Shown here piece after piece: positions 26,605 through 38,276 of a stretch of DNA of 64,000 nt. Each line of letters opens with the position of its first letter. Position 1 is the stretch's first letter. Location: positions 5,705,901 to 5,769,900 of the forward strand of contig OX359196.1 in assembly GCA_947172415.1 (NCBI GenBank), in the 5' to 3' direction. This DNA is from Chondrosia reniformis. Lineage: Eukaryota > Porifera > Demospongiae > Chondrillida > Chondrillidae. A program made the translations under genes and the position numbers. The notes below the pieces were generated by a model that saw nothing but the letters and a program-made list of their open reading frames with translations, did no database searches and had not been told where the DNA came from.

Positions 26605-28110
26605 TTAAATATAAGTTAGTTTAGAAAAGGCTGGGGTTGTGGGCATCCCTGAGGAGTTGTATAAGATTGGCCTTTCCTGTCCTTTGCCATCTACTGGTAG
26701 CACCCATCCAGTGAGAAATGGATCTTCATAGTATGAAAAGTACTCTCTAAGACTACGGTCCTGCTGGTGTGCTAGTAACTCGTCCTTTTGGCTCACAAGA
26801 CCTGTCAGCAAATTATTCTTTTCATCTGGGTCATTCTTCAAGTCGTAAAGTTCTATCTGATTTGATAACCTTGTTACGTATTTGTATGAGTCATTTCTAG
26901 CATAACGAACACGACCATATTCACCAAAAAGGTTACGTACTGAACCATCCTTATTCCTAAGTCTACGATCCAACAGAATATCAGCGTAGCTCACTCCTGC
27001 CACATTTTTATCATGAGGAAAGCTCAAATTAGCAGCGTACTGAAGCAGGGTTGGTCCAATATCTATAACCTGTACCATTGAGGATTCAACTCCAGGCTTA
27101 ATTGTCCCAGTGTGACGAAATATAAGAGGAATCTTTAGAGAGGTGTCAAACATGTTCTGAGGATAAGCAGCATTCCCCTTTCCCCACAATCCATGTTGAC
27201 CTGCATTGAATCCATGGTCACTTGTAAACACAACCAAAGTCTCCTCATCAATACCCAATACCTCTAGGAGACTCAGTAACCTTCCAATGTTGTAGTCCAT
27301 AGCTGACACAGCTGCAAAGTATCCTTTTAGGCATTCCTTGTTGCCAAGACACTCCTTTGTCAGAGGACCAGTGTGCTTAGCATAAGCATTTTCTGGTTCC
27401 TGGGGTAGTGTCTTGAAACTGCAGTTTTCATACAAGTTGACAAATGCCTTTGGGTGCTCCGAGTCTGCCCTACCATCATATCCGACATAAGGTGAATGAG
27501 GAGCTGTATAGTGAACAGACATGTAAAAAGGCGTGTCTCTTTCCCATTCGTTCTCAAGAAAGTTAACTGCATCACTTGTAAAAAGGTCTGTCACATAACC
27601 TGGTACATCAACACACTTTCCATCAACCACAAGAGAAGGATTGACGTAGCTGCCACCTCCTCTTTGATGCACATACCAGTGAGAAAAGGAGTGTTGTGGA
27701 ACAGGCTGGTCTCCTAAGTGGTACTTGCCACTCATTGCACATTGGTAACCATGCTCATGTAATACATCTGTGTAGAAGACTTCCTCTTGCATGTAGTCAT
27801 ACGCCTTCTCTTCGCATCCATTCCCTCCTGACAACCAGTCGTGTATTCCGTGTTGGCTGGGTAACCTTCCTGTAAAGTAAGAGGCTCGGCTAGCGGAGCA
27901 TACTGGGGTGTTGCAGAAGGCATTCCTGAACAGCAGCCCTTCTCTAGCCAACCTGTCTATGTTGGGAGTGTGGATTTCGTTGTTTCCGTAGCACCCAGCC
28001 GCCCATTGACCCATATCATCAGCCAAAATAAATAGAATATTTGGAGGGCTCGCCAGATTCCTCGAAATCACTTCTTGTGAGAGTAGCACTAGTAGAACCA
28101 GCAGTAACAT
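26605..28110 (-). CDS. Secreted or lysosomal sulfatase, intronless coding region
   Basis: Single-exon frame. The ATG at 28110 gives 501 residues starting 'MLLLVLLVLLSQEVIS', a good signal peptide; an in-frame ATG at 28170 would add 20 residues and lose the signal peptide position. A likely 5' UTR intron acceptor ('tttctctttctgtatag') lies just upstream. Active-site residues are present: metal ligands 'LADDMG', formylglycine motif 'CSASRASYFTGR' (Cys about 71), 'SGKYHLG', 'YTAPHSPY', 'FTSDHGF' and 'LWGKG'. It hydrolyses sulfate esters; the substrate is unknown. The C-x-A-S-R form and the lack of introns, unlike the neighbours, leave bacterial origin possible but unproven. Confidence 0.93.
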   Translation of the reverse strand: MLLLVLLVLLSQEVISRNLASPPNILFILADDMGQWAAGCYGNNEIHTPNIDRLAREGLLFRNAFCNTPVCSASRASYFTGRLPSQHGIHDWLSGGNGCEEKAYDYMQEEVFYTDVLHEHGYQCAMSGKYHLGDQPVPQHSFSHWYVHQRGGGSYVNPSLVVDGKCVDVPGYVTDLFTSDAVNFLENEWERDTPFYMSVHYTAPHSPYVGYDGRADSEHPKAFVNLYENCSFKTLPQEPENAYAKHTGPLTKECLGNKECLKGYFAAVSAMDYNIGRLLSLLEVLGIDEETLVVFTSDHGFNAGQHGLWGKGNAAYPQNMFDTSLKIPLIFRHTGTIKPGVESSMVQVIDIGPTLLQYAANLSFPHDKNVAGVSYADILLDRRLRNKDGSVRNLFGEYGRVRYARNDSYKYVTRLSNQIELYDLKNDPDEKNNLLTGLVSQKDELLAHQQDRSLREYFSYYEDPFLTGWVLPVDGKGQERPILYNSSGMPTTPAFSKLTYI

Positions 28111-28704
28111 TTTACTTCCTATACAGAAAGAGAAAAAATATAGCCTTTGAAATGATACTTTCGATACCAATTCATCAAATCATCTCAAATGTTAATTACA
28201 ATTTTTTGACTGACTCGCATACGATTCCTAAAATGTAGCAGTGGGTGCCACAAATCCGAAATGGGACGACTTTGGACGGCTTGGGACGAAAAAGTCACAT
28301 GACCCAATTAATCTCCCATGGGGCGCCTATATTCGGGAATACGGAATAGAGCACTTTTGATGAAGCTTTCTTAGAATCGTTAACGCCAAGTTACACTGTA
28401 AAGTGAAGATGTATGAATGATCAGTTGAATTAGTGTCGTGTGCATGTGTTCGTGTGAATACAATAAGGATGAATGATAAAATAACAAAATTGTGAATGAG
28501 AAGAAACACAAATGAGTGGCTAACAAACAATAAAAATAATTATCCAATAGTGAAAAATGTTATGAAAGAGTATATAGGAACAGTGACTGTTACTTTAGGT
28601 GAGTCAAAGATGGTGACTTTCCACATAAATAATAATTCAGAATTGAACTGGATCTTGATACAAATTAAAATAAATCTCTTTAACACCAATTGCATTCCAT
28701 CTGG
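28111..28704. other. Spacer upstream of sulfatase and downstream of LARP1
   Basis: About 600 bp. The left part near 28230-28330 is CpG-containing ('gggacgactttggacggctt') and probably holds the sulfatase promoter and first non-coding exon. The rest is AT-rich LARP1 3' flank. Small frames here look random. Confidence 0.5.
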
Positions 28705-31700
28705 TTATTGAGAACTTTCCTGTGTAATCAACAGTATAACAGGCTGACTCATACATTTCAATTCCCAATTTGATGACAATCTACCTACCTTTATTTTGCT
28801 ACAGTTCTCTGTAGCAGTTCTGAAGTGCTCCAGTGTTTGGTAATTTTCCAATTGTTTTTGTAATTTAGCATCAACAGTGAAAGTTTTCTTACCCTAAGTT
28901 GCAAATAGGCCGTATTCAACAACAATCTACGAAGTTAAATAGATATTTGCATCACACCTTGTAATATTTTAAGAAAGCCCAGAACTTCTCAAGTCCATAG
29001 AGATAACCAGATTCATAGTCCTTGAGAGTTTCTTTTTGAAAGTCATCAAAAATGTCCTGTTTAAACTTCTTTTCCAAGCCATAGCTGTAGTACCTAAATA
29101 AGCACTCCAAACCGTATCTGTGTCCGCCCTCTGCATCTTCAAGTGCCATTAGTTTAAACTCCTCATACATTTTACGATTAAAGTGACCTCGAAGGAAGAA
29201 AGACCAAAACCTGTACAACGTGTTCATTTCTGGGGACATTCCCTTCCCCAGCTGCTTCCTCTCTACAAAGAAGGAACAGGAAGTAATTATTATACAAGTC
29301 TTTAAAATGGAGGATGATCTCAGTTATGTTATTGTACCTCGCAGACAATTATGCCTGTACTTGTAGTATTGCTGTTGTCTGAAGCCATTGGCCTTCAGCA
29401 GCTGGTGAGAGGGATGTTGAAACTTTGGAATAGAGTGGCCTGATGGTGAACTGACAGCACCCAACGACCTATCAGGAACAAGAGATATACACACTGACAG
29501 ACATGACATGAGTTACAAGATGACAATGACGACAATGATGCGGCTCACCCAGTAGATGCCAAAGGAGTCTTCTCTTTTACTTCCTCTTGTTTATTGCCCA
29601 ATATCCACCCTACATGACTTTCCACTGGAGGATTATTGCTATATTTCGTCTTTTCCTTCAGTGGAATCTAAATGTTCAAAAATAATGGGGGACTTCAAGA
29701 TCTGATGCCAATTTAGCATCCTTATCGTTAAACTCTGGACAAACATATATTTAGTGGTCAGCCATACTTTGGCTGTACCCCTTATCTGTTTATAAGTAAA
29801 CCACAAGCTTTTAGCTTTTGGGAGTACTTATTACCATAGCAGCCATTTAACTTTTGCCCAAATAAGGACAAAAATAACTGTCTATGGCTCAACCATCCTT
29901 TTGAGTGGCCAAGGGGAGACTCTGGTTCCCATCAAGTGAAGTTCGGGACAACCTATTGGTCATTGCACTCGACAAGAGACATGAATGGGTGAGATAGAAT
30001 CAAATGAATAGTGTCTCTTCTTAACTCACTTGTGGTTTGGTGACAGGCTTCTCTGGAAGAGGGTAAAATCTCTGTGGTGACTCTGTGGGTCTCTTTTCAG
30101 CTTGTTCGTTCAGTGAGAGCTGTCCAACGTTCAGTGGACTGCTCTCCAGAGCTGGCTGGATGTGCTCATCCATGTCAAACAACATGCCTTCATCAGAGGT
30201 AACCGTCTTAATTTGTCTTTTTTGTGCATCAAATTCCTCCCTGGATATTACCCCTACTTTCTTATACTCCTCCTAGAGACATGAAACATACACCAGTTCA
30301 CTAGTCACCATGCAACATGTATATATATGGTAGCTAATGGCCCCTACTGATTGAATTCCCCTGTCATCTACTCTGAGATCACACTCATACAAGAAAAGGC
30401 CGTCATTTATGACATTAGCCCATTCGGTAGTTAGCTTTGATCTGGGGGTGTGGCTTCCTGTTCTATCACCGCCTGGGTGTTTCCGCAGGTAGCTTGGGAA
30501 CTGAGTGACCAAAAGTATTCTTCCAATTTGCTCATCATCAAATTCATCCTGAGAGCTACAAGTCACAAATACAGCTGAATAATCTAACACAACATTTTTC
30601 TCATATAACAACTACTTTAGAGTAAAGGCCTATAGGGAACTAAACCTAGTGAGAGCTTTGGATGAGGATACAGAGTTTTCTACTTTTCCTTCTCTTCTTC
30701 TCCACTGGACCAGACAGCTGTTTCATGGAATTCCACACATATATTTAGATATACTCAACATAAGATATAAATACTATGGCTATGTATTACATACACAACA
30801 GTATTACAATATTAGGTGTGTAGTTTGGATCATTTGTCACTGCCCCACAGCAGCAGCAACGGAAAATGTTAGAGACAAACAATTTCTGTACCACAGGTGT
30901 AACACACAATTCAGTACAAAGTAACCAAATGTGCTGACTATTGTGGCACTCCCTCGGCCCCTCCCCCTCCCTCGGCCCCACCCCCTCCCTCGGCCCCACC
31001 CCTCTCCGCCCCTCAAGTGCTTCTTACTTACTTGACTTCATGATAAGCACTTCTCTTTCCTTCAATCACATCTATGTCATCAATATGCTCCACCTCTTCA
31101 TCAGGCCAAAGGTTTACAACAGCTTGCTGGAGGGGGAAACCCTGTAATTATAAGCTAACATTAGACTACAGCACACAAACACTTACCTGTTTCTTTTTGC
31201 TACCGTGATCATGTGAGGGTGTCCGCTTGTTCTGTATTTCAACCCATTTTGATGATTCTTGGTTTCTATGACTACCATCTTCCTCTATTGAATCAATTGA
31301 AGAACACCTATGGGTATCATTCTCTTCAATCAACTGTTCTTGCCTGTCCTGACTACTTTGATCATCATGAGGTGAAAGACTTGCGTGACCACCAGTTGAA
31401 GGTTTCTGGTTGTCATGGTTACTAATCACTTGAATGTGAGTACTTTCATCTGGGTCATAGTCATCACCAGAAATCATTTCAAATTGACTGCCTAAACTTT
31501 TACCTTCAGATTGGGGTGAAGGTGACATAACCCACTTCTTCCACCCATCAATTCTCCTTACTAAATTTTGTTTAATTTCTAACATTGAGCTCGACTTGAT
31601 ACATTCAAAAATAAAGTCGATATCTTGTGAAAGTGAACGCACTCTGTTAAATCTGGCTAATGTTTCCAAGGAGACGTATCCCTGGTCATCCATCTAAACA

Positions 31701-32019
31701 TGCAAGGGGCAGCAAATTTTAATACAATGGTAAATAGAGGCTCTTGAGTGTACTAACCTGATTTCTAAGAAAGAAATCTTTAGCTAAGTTTTCATCACTG
31801 AAATAATATTCTATTTGGTTTCTAATGTGTTCCGGTAGAGGCGGCTGGAAGAAGACTGCTCCACCTGGTCCGTAGGGTGGAGGGTAGTACATGGTCTGGG
31901 GATTGTTGTACATGGGTGTCTCGTAGTAGGGCGGGTACGGAAAGTTTTGCATTCCTTGCTCAGCTGTAATATTGGCATGGTAGAAAGGGTCAAAACAGAC
32001 ACACACACACACACACATA

Positions 32020-32098
<79 letters not shown>

Positions 32099-33588
32099 AC
32101 ACACACACATACATACGTTGATACTTGTTCCATGGTTCGGTGGGGGAGTGTCCCCCTCTGCCACGCCCACGCCACATTCTTGGTGGTCCATTCTGATGTC
32201 CATTAGGAGGGGCAGAATGGGGTGGTCCATGTCGCTCCTCCCCTTCCCTCCAACCTCCGCTCGCTGAACCAGGGTACATTTTGGGACCAGATCTCCATTT
32301 TCCACCACGATGGCCTGATCTATATCGACCTTCAGATCCTCTTCCTCTATCAGAACTTGAAAAGTCCTTCTTCTCCCGGTGTGAGGGGGCAGGCTCCAAC
32401 TTAAGGGGCACCCATTTCTGTTTGGTACCAGCTGTAAACAGAGATAAAACACCTGGAGGATGTGTGTCTACCCTCTAGAGCACCAATATAATATCTCACA
32501 AACTAGGAAAAATTCTTAAACTAGAAGCTAAAGTGTTTGAAATAGAATTGGTAAAGTGGAAATCTCTCCTCTGTACCTTTCTTTTTAACTGAAGACTTGC
32601 CTCTTCCATTTTCTTCTTCCCCACTAATATCCTCGAGTTGTGACTGAGGTGAGTCCATCTTCTTGTTAGGAGTGACCTCCTTCAAGGTTAAGAAGGTAGA
32701 TAATAGATGACGTTAATAGAACAGGCTATTCCCCATTAGGCCAGCTGCTACTGTATTAAGTGATATTATAACACAGCTGGAAGTGGCAATATTGAATGGA
32801 AAGCCATTCACAGTGCATTAGCAGGAAAACCACTGTACTGCTATTAATAACCAATACATACCACTTCCTTAATTCAAAACTGACATGAGTGGTACTTAAT
32901 TAAATGAACTAGGGCTCTTAGGAACACATGTATGAGACATGGACTTTTTAATAAGAGCACCAAGGGGCTCTTATTAAAATAAAGACGTTTACCTTGCTAC
33001 TACTGCTAGAGCCAGGGGGCGTGGTGGGTACTGCAGCTTGGAGCGAGGGCCAGCTTCCTGTTACATCAGTAGTAGTAGGGGGCTGTACAGGAAATTAAAA
33101 TAGTTAACCACTAGAAATATTTCACTGCATTTGTACTTAGGGGGCGGGGTGTCTCCAAGGAGACTAGGTCAATTCTAACTAATAAAAACTCTGGCTTGTA
33201 TATAAATACTACATGGATGTCTGGTTTATTAGTTATTCAGTAACTTGTTTCAGAAGGCATCTGACCTTTGACCCCTGTATATGAATTCCTTGAGTGGTGT
33301 CCAACAATTCAGGTGAGTCTATGCAAAACACAGACATACATGTTACAAGGGAAACCATCAATGTATGGCTATTCAATCCAGAAATTATGAATCAGGTATA
33401 CACAATTGAACAAGACACAGTAAAATACAATAAAATAAAATAGAAAACTTTGTCTCCAAAATATCCAGTCACCATGTTCGCATCATACCAGAGTTCTTTT
33501 TGTTCCAGGGGTTCTTTTTGGGAGGACTCTGCTCCTTTTCGGAGTATTCTGTATTTTCATTCGAAGATGGTACTAGTATCTCTGTCAT
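28705..33588 (-). CDS. LARP1: La-related protein 1 (LARP1)
   Basis: Fifteen exons: 33489-33588, 33266-33318, 32993-33082, 32577-32679, 32117-32431, 31758-31963, 31187-31693, 31032-31141, 30348-30555, 30030-30272, 29549-29667, 29338-29468, 28958-29262, 28789-28893, 28705-28719; 869 residues, all phases close. 'GTKQKWVPL' and Gly/Arg-rich tracts precede a La motif ('[20 protein letters not shown]', '[16 protein letters not shown]'). Then '[16 protein letters not shown]', 'NDGLFLYE' and 'SHVGWI' lead to the C-terminal DM15 repeats ('[16 protein letters not shown]', '[17 protein letters not shown]', '[19 protein letters not shown]', '[14 protein letters not shown]'). DM15 binds the mRNA cap and 5' TOP motif, controlling ribosomal-protein mRNAs downstream of TORC1. 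The last intron (69 nt) and the (GT)n intron (153 nt) are both in frame without stops. Confidence 0.95.
30580..30742 (+). repeat. Dispersed intronic repeat, copy 4
   Basis: Close match to 10375-10532 over its whole length: 'aataatctaacacaac', 'aaggcctatagggaactaaa', 'gagctttggatgaggataca' and 'acagctgtttcatggaattc'. It lies 25 bp from the acceptor of LARP1 exon 9. Confidence 0.85.
30950..31015. repeat. C-rich tandem repeat in a LARP1 intron
   Basis: Three to four units of ~17-18 bp built on 'ccctccctcggccccacc'. One strand is almost pure C/T with regular 'tcgg' interruptions, right next to exon 8. Confidence 0.85.
31999..32113. repeat. (CA)n microsatellite in LARP1 intron 5
   Basis: About 115 bp of CA dinucleotides with a few 'cata' interruptions. 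It lies between the donor after codon 'CAA C' at 32117 and the acceptor near 31964, so it is intronic, though the frame stays open through it. Confidence 0.95.
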
Positions 33589-33928
33589 TTCCAACATACA
33601 GTAAACAAAATATAGTGGAAAATAAGAACTACTATTCTAATAGAATAAATTTGCAGCGAGGCCGTTTCCAGTCCTTCAGTTGTGAGTTGTCAGAAGTAAA
33701 GGTTGGAAATGGCCTGTACCAACACTCACAACACGTGCCACGTGGTCTAGTATCACATGACTAGCCTTGCACTAATTATATTCATACAATCTTCACGAAA
33801 CTATGACAACGCCCATGTGACCAAAACTGTGAGCACTGTAAGTTCTGTAGCTTTGTAGCCTAAAATGAATAGCTTTTTGCACTCCTTTTCATTACGCTTG
33901 TTGTTTTGGCCTTCGTTATTGCACATAG
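33589..33928. promoter_or_regulatory. Bidirectional region LARP1/IFT81
   Basis: 340 bp between divergent start codons. Contains a possible IFT81 5' UTR intron: donor 'gcactgtaagttctg' near 33838 and acceptor 'ttattgcacatag' ending one base before the ATG. Also 'cacgtgccacgtgg' at about 33734 with two CACGTG-like sites. Confidence 0.55.
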
Positions 33929-35968
33929 ATGAGTGGACAGGTGAAATACATAGTGGATGCCTTGAATCAAACCCCTTTTAACAAGAAGTATAGTTTAATA
34001 GCTTTCGACTCCCTAGATGCCTCTGCTCTGAAGCAAGTGTTGAATGATGTTCTCACAGAGATTAGTCCAGAGGAAGAGATGGACCTGCGTGAGGAGACGC
34101 CTGACCAGACAGCTTACAGAATGCTCTCCCTCCTCCGTGTTCTAAAGTATCAGCCTGAAGATAAATCTCAAGCTGGGTTGAGCAACTTCAGACAAGGTGT
34201 TGTGCAAGGATCAAAGGCTGTGATCTATCATTTGTTGCAATGGCTGCTTCAGAATCTGTCAGAGCTTAAGAAAAGAGCTTATCTTGCCAAATACCTCATC
34301 CCTATAGAGGTGCCAGCCGAGATACTGCAGGAAGAAGGAATGGAAGAGGTTTACGAGCAATATAAAGACCTGCTGGAACAGTTTAAGAGCATTCACAAAA
34401 TTACAGAGAGAAATAAATCCAGCAGTTTCTCTGTGTCAGAAATTAGAAGAGATATAACTTCCATGGAAGAAGAAAAGAGTAAAATTTTAAAAAGAATTGA
34501 AAGATTGGAAAAGAAAGCCTCAGATATTCCCAATGGCGACAAGCTTCTAGAAGCATCACGTCGCCTAAGAAAGGAGAAAAATAGAGAAGTAGAATTAGGG
34601 GAGACTCTCCAGGAACAACAGCATGACATTCTGATGGCACAGCACAAAATTGAACGGCTATCACTACATCTAAGAGACCTTCAGTCAGCAAGCAGTGGGT
34701 CCAGTGTTGAAGCAGTCACTGCCAAGCTAGAGGAAGAAAACAGACTGAATCGGAATCTCTTACAAGAAACACTGGAGAAGAAACTGGAGGTTCAGTCAAA
34801 AACTTGCATGGAGCTTGAGTCAGTGTTGTCAGATCCAGCAACTAATGAGGCAGATTTGGCTAAGATACAAGAGCAGACTGACGAGGCAAACAGAGAAGCA
34901 GACAGTTTGATGGAAAAACACATGGCAGGCAATGATCCCATGATGACAAAGTTGCGGCTTTTCAGACAGCAGGCCACAATAATTGCAAACAAACGTCAAA
35001 CAGCTCAAGGAAATTACAAATCTTCCATGGACGAACTGGCCCAGGCAGAAGCTGAGCTTAAAGCAAAGCAAGAACAACTTAAAGAAATGGGAGGCGAAAT
35101 GTTGAAGGAAGATGAATTCAAAAAATACTGTGCAAAGTTACGTTCACTAAACAACACATACAAGGCAAAGAAGACAGAGGTGAACTCCTTAAAGGCAGAG
35201 TGTGGTGTTCTCTCTCGCACAGAAGCTGTTCTTCAACTGCAATGCTCACAAGTGAAACAGAAGTATAGTGAGCTTGAAGAGGAAGGAGGCGTGATTGGGT
35301 TCAACAGTGCACAGGAGGATCTTCAAAAGGTGTCTGAGATTAAAGGGGAGTATGATGGAAGGAAAGAGAAATCACTTCAAGATATGGCACTAGCACTGGA
35401 AAAGCTCAACGAAAAGATTGCCTCCAAAAAGGCTTCTCTTGCGCCACTTATCAGGGAACAGCGACCCCTAAAGGAACAAGACAGAGAGCTATCTGCCAGC
35501 CATGCTGAGAAGAAGTCTGTCTATGAGTCAATGTCTGCTAACCTGGAGAGCAAAAGGGCTCAGCTCGAGCATGAAGTTAGGGTCTACCAGGAGGAATGTA
35601 TTCAGTTGGAGAGTAGATATCATTATCTACATACTATGAAGAAGGTCTTGTCAGTACAACAGCAGCAAATTGCCACTGAAATGAAGGCTTACACTGTGGG
35701 AGAACCTGGCAAGACTAAGACACTCAGAGACCAGTTCACCCGTAAGATTCAGGAGCAAGAGAATGTTGGTAGAGCTTTAAAGGACAAGAAGAAGGAGGTA
35801 GCTGAAAATCATCCTTTTGCAGTGAAGCAGGTGAAGATGTGGATGGATTTGAAGAAAGTGTTGGAGTGCAAGAAGATATGCCTTCAGCAGAGTCAAGTCC
35901 ACAAAGCACAGGCGGCAGCAGCTCAGCAAGCCATCCTAGCCCAAGAAGACCGACTCATCATATCTTAA
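33929..35968 (+). CDS. IFT81: Intraflagellar transport protein 81
   Basis: One uninterrupted exon of 679 residues, aligning end to end with human IFT81 (676). The N-terminal calponin-homology-like tubulin-binding domain (about 1-125) has 'FDSLDASALKQVLNDVL', 'QTAYRMLSLLRVLKY' and 'FRQGVVQGSKAVIYHLLQWL'. 'KKRAYLAKYL' follows, then long coiled coils (about 180-650) with 'EIRRDITSMEEEK', 'DEFKKYCAKLRS' and 'ESRYHYLHTMKKVL'. The C-terminus 'EDRLIIS' matches human EDRLIL. IFT81 pairs with IFT74 in IFT-B and carries tubulin into cilia. The coding region has no intron, unlike nearly all neighbours. Confidence 0.98.
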   Translation: MSGQVKYIVDALNQTPFNKKYSLIAFDSLDASALKQVLNDVLTEISPEEEMDLREETPDQTAYRMLSLLRVLKYQPEDKSQAGLSNFRQGVVQGSKAVIYHLLQWLLQNLSELKKRAYLAKYLIPIEVPAEILQEEGMEEVYEQYKDLLEQFKSIHKITERNKSSSFSVSEIRRDITSMEEEKSKILKRIERLEKKASDIPNGDKLLEASRRLRKEKNREVELGETLQEQQHDILMAQHKIERLSLHLRDLQSASSGSSVEAVTAKLEEENRLNRNLLQETLEKKLEVQSKTCMELESVLSDPATNEADLAKIQEQTDEANREADSLMEKHMAGNDPMMTKLRLFRQQATIIANKRQTAQGNYKSSMDELAQAEAELKAKQEQLKEMGGEMLKEDEFKKYCAKLRSLNNTYKAKKTEVNSLKAECGVLSRTEAVLQLQCSQVKQKYSELEEEGGVIGFNSAQEDLQKVSEIKGEYDGRKEKSLQDMALALEKLNEKIASKKASLAPLIREQRPLKEQDRELSASHAEKKSVYESMSANLESKRAQLEHEVRVYQEECIQLESRYHYLHTMKKVLSVQQQQIATEMKAYTVGEPGKTKTLRDQFTRKIQEQENVGRALKDKKKEVAENHPFAVKQVKMWMDLKKVLECKKICLQQSQVHKAQAAAAQQAILAQEDRLIIS

Positions 35969-36798
35969 TCCTCTTATAAGTCAAGCTCTCAATGTGCTCT
36001 TACAGACAATAATACCTTGTAAACCCTTTTTGTCCTTGTACTTTCTTTAAATTAGTGCTAATGTATATGAAGTTACTATTTACAAAATAATCTACCAAAG
36101 TGGTGTTATACAGTAACCTACGTATTATGTTGTGAATACAATCATAAAATCAGCAGTCATTTTGGTGAGGTTGAAAGACAGGTACATATATGTATATACG
36201 TACGTATATACAGTATTTATCAGTTAATCAGTTTGACAAGCATGTAAATAGAAAACCATATATACAAATTTACTATGTGATAAATATTAATATAGAGTAC
36301 ATTAGATTGTACTAAATACGTACATATGTATGAACAATTGTGTTCAATCAACTTGGAATGAATTGTATGACTTGGACAGTAATCGATACACTTGGAGTGG
36401 AGTGGGGAAGTACCCTTGTAATGATGTGGTACACTAACATAAGACAGTTCTAATATTATATAACACAACAGTGGGTGATGTAAAATACACATAGAAAGTG
36501 GAGAATACAAAACGAAAGACTAATGTTCTTTGATATACATTTAAGGATATAAGAGACCTGCAAAAGAGAAAAGGAAGAAAAGTTATACGTAGTTCACAAG
36601 AGTACATGCAGATTTAGGATTGTAAATATATTCAAAATAAAAATCTCAAAATTTAGGAGGGGCCAATGGTATGGTGTCAAAGCGGATTAGGGGATTCCCA
36701 AAAGTCTGGGGGGGATCAATTCCTGCCCCCTTCTATGTATACAGCCTTGAATGGAGTTGATGAACACGTTTGATTGGAAGGCTTACTTTTAGTCTCCA
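35969..36798. other. Convergent spacer between IFT81 and CNOT7
   Basis: 830 bp with both 3' UTRs, AT-rich. It includes a short palindromic tract 'tatatgtatatacgtacgta' near 36188. No gene, RNA or repeat family assigned. Confidence 0.5.
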
Positions 36799-38276
36799 TC
36801 AGCTGTCTACAAAGTATCCATTTCCATTCATTGTTGATGAATAAGTTGACCCAAGTCCATAGAGATGACCACAGTACTTGGAGTCATCAATGTCATCATC
36901 AAAGAATGTCTGACAAACAAAGAACACACAGTAATGGTACTACACTGACTTATAGACAAGTCTTATCATGGATAAAAATGGAGAAACTGTACCTTCTTCA
37001 TTTTAAAGAAGGCCTCTCCTGTTATAAGACTATCTGAACCTGCCTGATGCTGCTTTCCTATTCTTTCCAACTGGTAAGAACAAGAGAAGACATCTCAATA
37101 CAAGCAACAATAATATCCTGAATGTCTACCATATACGTATGTAATATATATAGTAACTCCAATGTATATATCAGTTGTCTCAGAATATAGCGATTTTGCT
37201 CGGCTGACAATTTAGCAGCACTATAAATTTACTAATTCTAATATTATCATATCTCTAGCTATAACTAGGCTGCTCCAAGCGCAAAGTCTGGAATACGTAT
37301 TACATTGAGTAAAAGCCCCTCCCCTTCTCAGGAACGGGAGAGAATTGTGAACATTGACAGAACGTCCTTCAACTATCCTAACCTCCATCTGGTCAGCTAT
37401 ATCTTGTAACCCTCCTTTCAGATTCTTGCAGCTTTTCATCAGATACTTGACATCAAATATTCGTGGAAAGTAAAGTGAGAGCAATGCAAAGAAATCATGT
37501 TCTTCCTCTGGCAAGTCACTCTCGCGCAACAAGTGTAACAGATACCCAAAGTCATAGCCACTGAGGAACGAGACCCATTGACATTGGCACCTACCTCTAT
37601 AATATGAATGCTTACGAACTTACCTGTGGAAGGCAATCCAGGACACTTTCTCTGATAAGATTAAGCCAGAGGTCATTAATAACTCGGCAAAATATGCTGG
37701 ATCAATTCCATTTTCCTCATGTTCCCTAAACTGTATGCCCGCATTGTTTAACATTTCAATGGAGTCTTGAGCATACATGTCTTCTCTAATATAAAAATGC
37801 AACAGAGAGGTATAAATACGCCTGTTCTATTTCAGAGCGCCCAGCTGCTCTGTGTCCCACTACACATGGAAGCTTATACATGTAAACTAGTTAAATGGAG
37901 GGAAAGACGTACGATAAGCTGAATCTGAAGTTAAACTGCCAGGTGGATGTTCCACTTCTTCTTTCGCCTTCTCTGTTGTAAAACGTCATTCCTAGCTGTA
38001 TTATACGTAACATATTGACGTTGGTCCTGACAAGGTGATATTGATAGTCCGACGGACTCCTAAATTCTCCGCAAGGCTTCGCAACAACACCAGGAAATTC
38101 AGTATCCTTTGCGCAAAGTTACAAGAATTGTTACAACTCTGAATACTGAACTAGGGAATTATATAGTGACTCACCATAGAGACATAGGGATAATCAAGTA
38201 TAAAATTTCGAATCTTCTCTAATTCGCTGTCTACATTGCTTTGCCAAACGTCAACTATTTCTTCGACGCCTGACAT
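36799..38276 (-). CDS. CCR4-NOT deadenylase subunit CNOT7/CNOT8 (CAF1)
   Basis: Six exons: 38175-38276, 37913-38106, 37624-37785, 37383-37560, 36993-37070, 36799-36909; 274 residues (human CNOT7 285). DEDD nuclease with 'DTEFPGVVAKPCGEF' (Asp35, Glu37), 'TSTWQFNFRFSL', 'EDMYAQDSIEML', 'SGYDFGYLL' (Asp156) and 'KQHQAGSDSLIT' (His220, Asp225), then 'SKYCGHLYGLGS'. It shortens mRNA poly(A) tails inside CCR4-NOT. The short C-terminal tail after the fold is specific to this protein. CNOT7 and CNOT8 arose by vertebrate duplication, so this is probably their single pre-duplication counterpart. Confidence 0.97.

Noticed and set aside
28111-28170. Sulfatase start at 28170
   Set aside because: It adds 20 residues before the signal peptide and crosses a likely splice acceptor; the ATG at 28110 fits better.
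31947-32267. Plus-strand frame with Thr-His repeats and minus-strand Cys-Val repeats
   Set aside because: Both come from reading the (CA)n microsatellite in a LARP1 intron.
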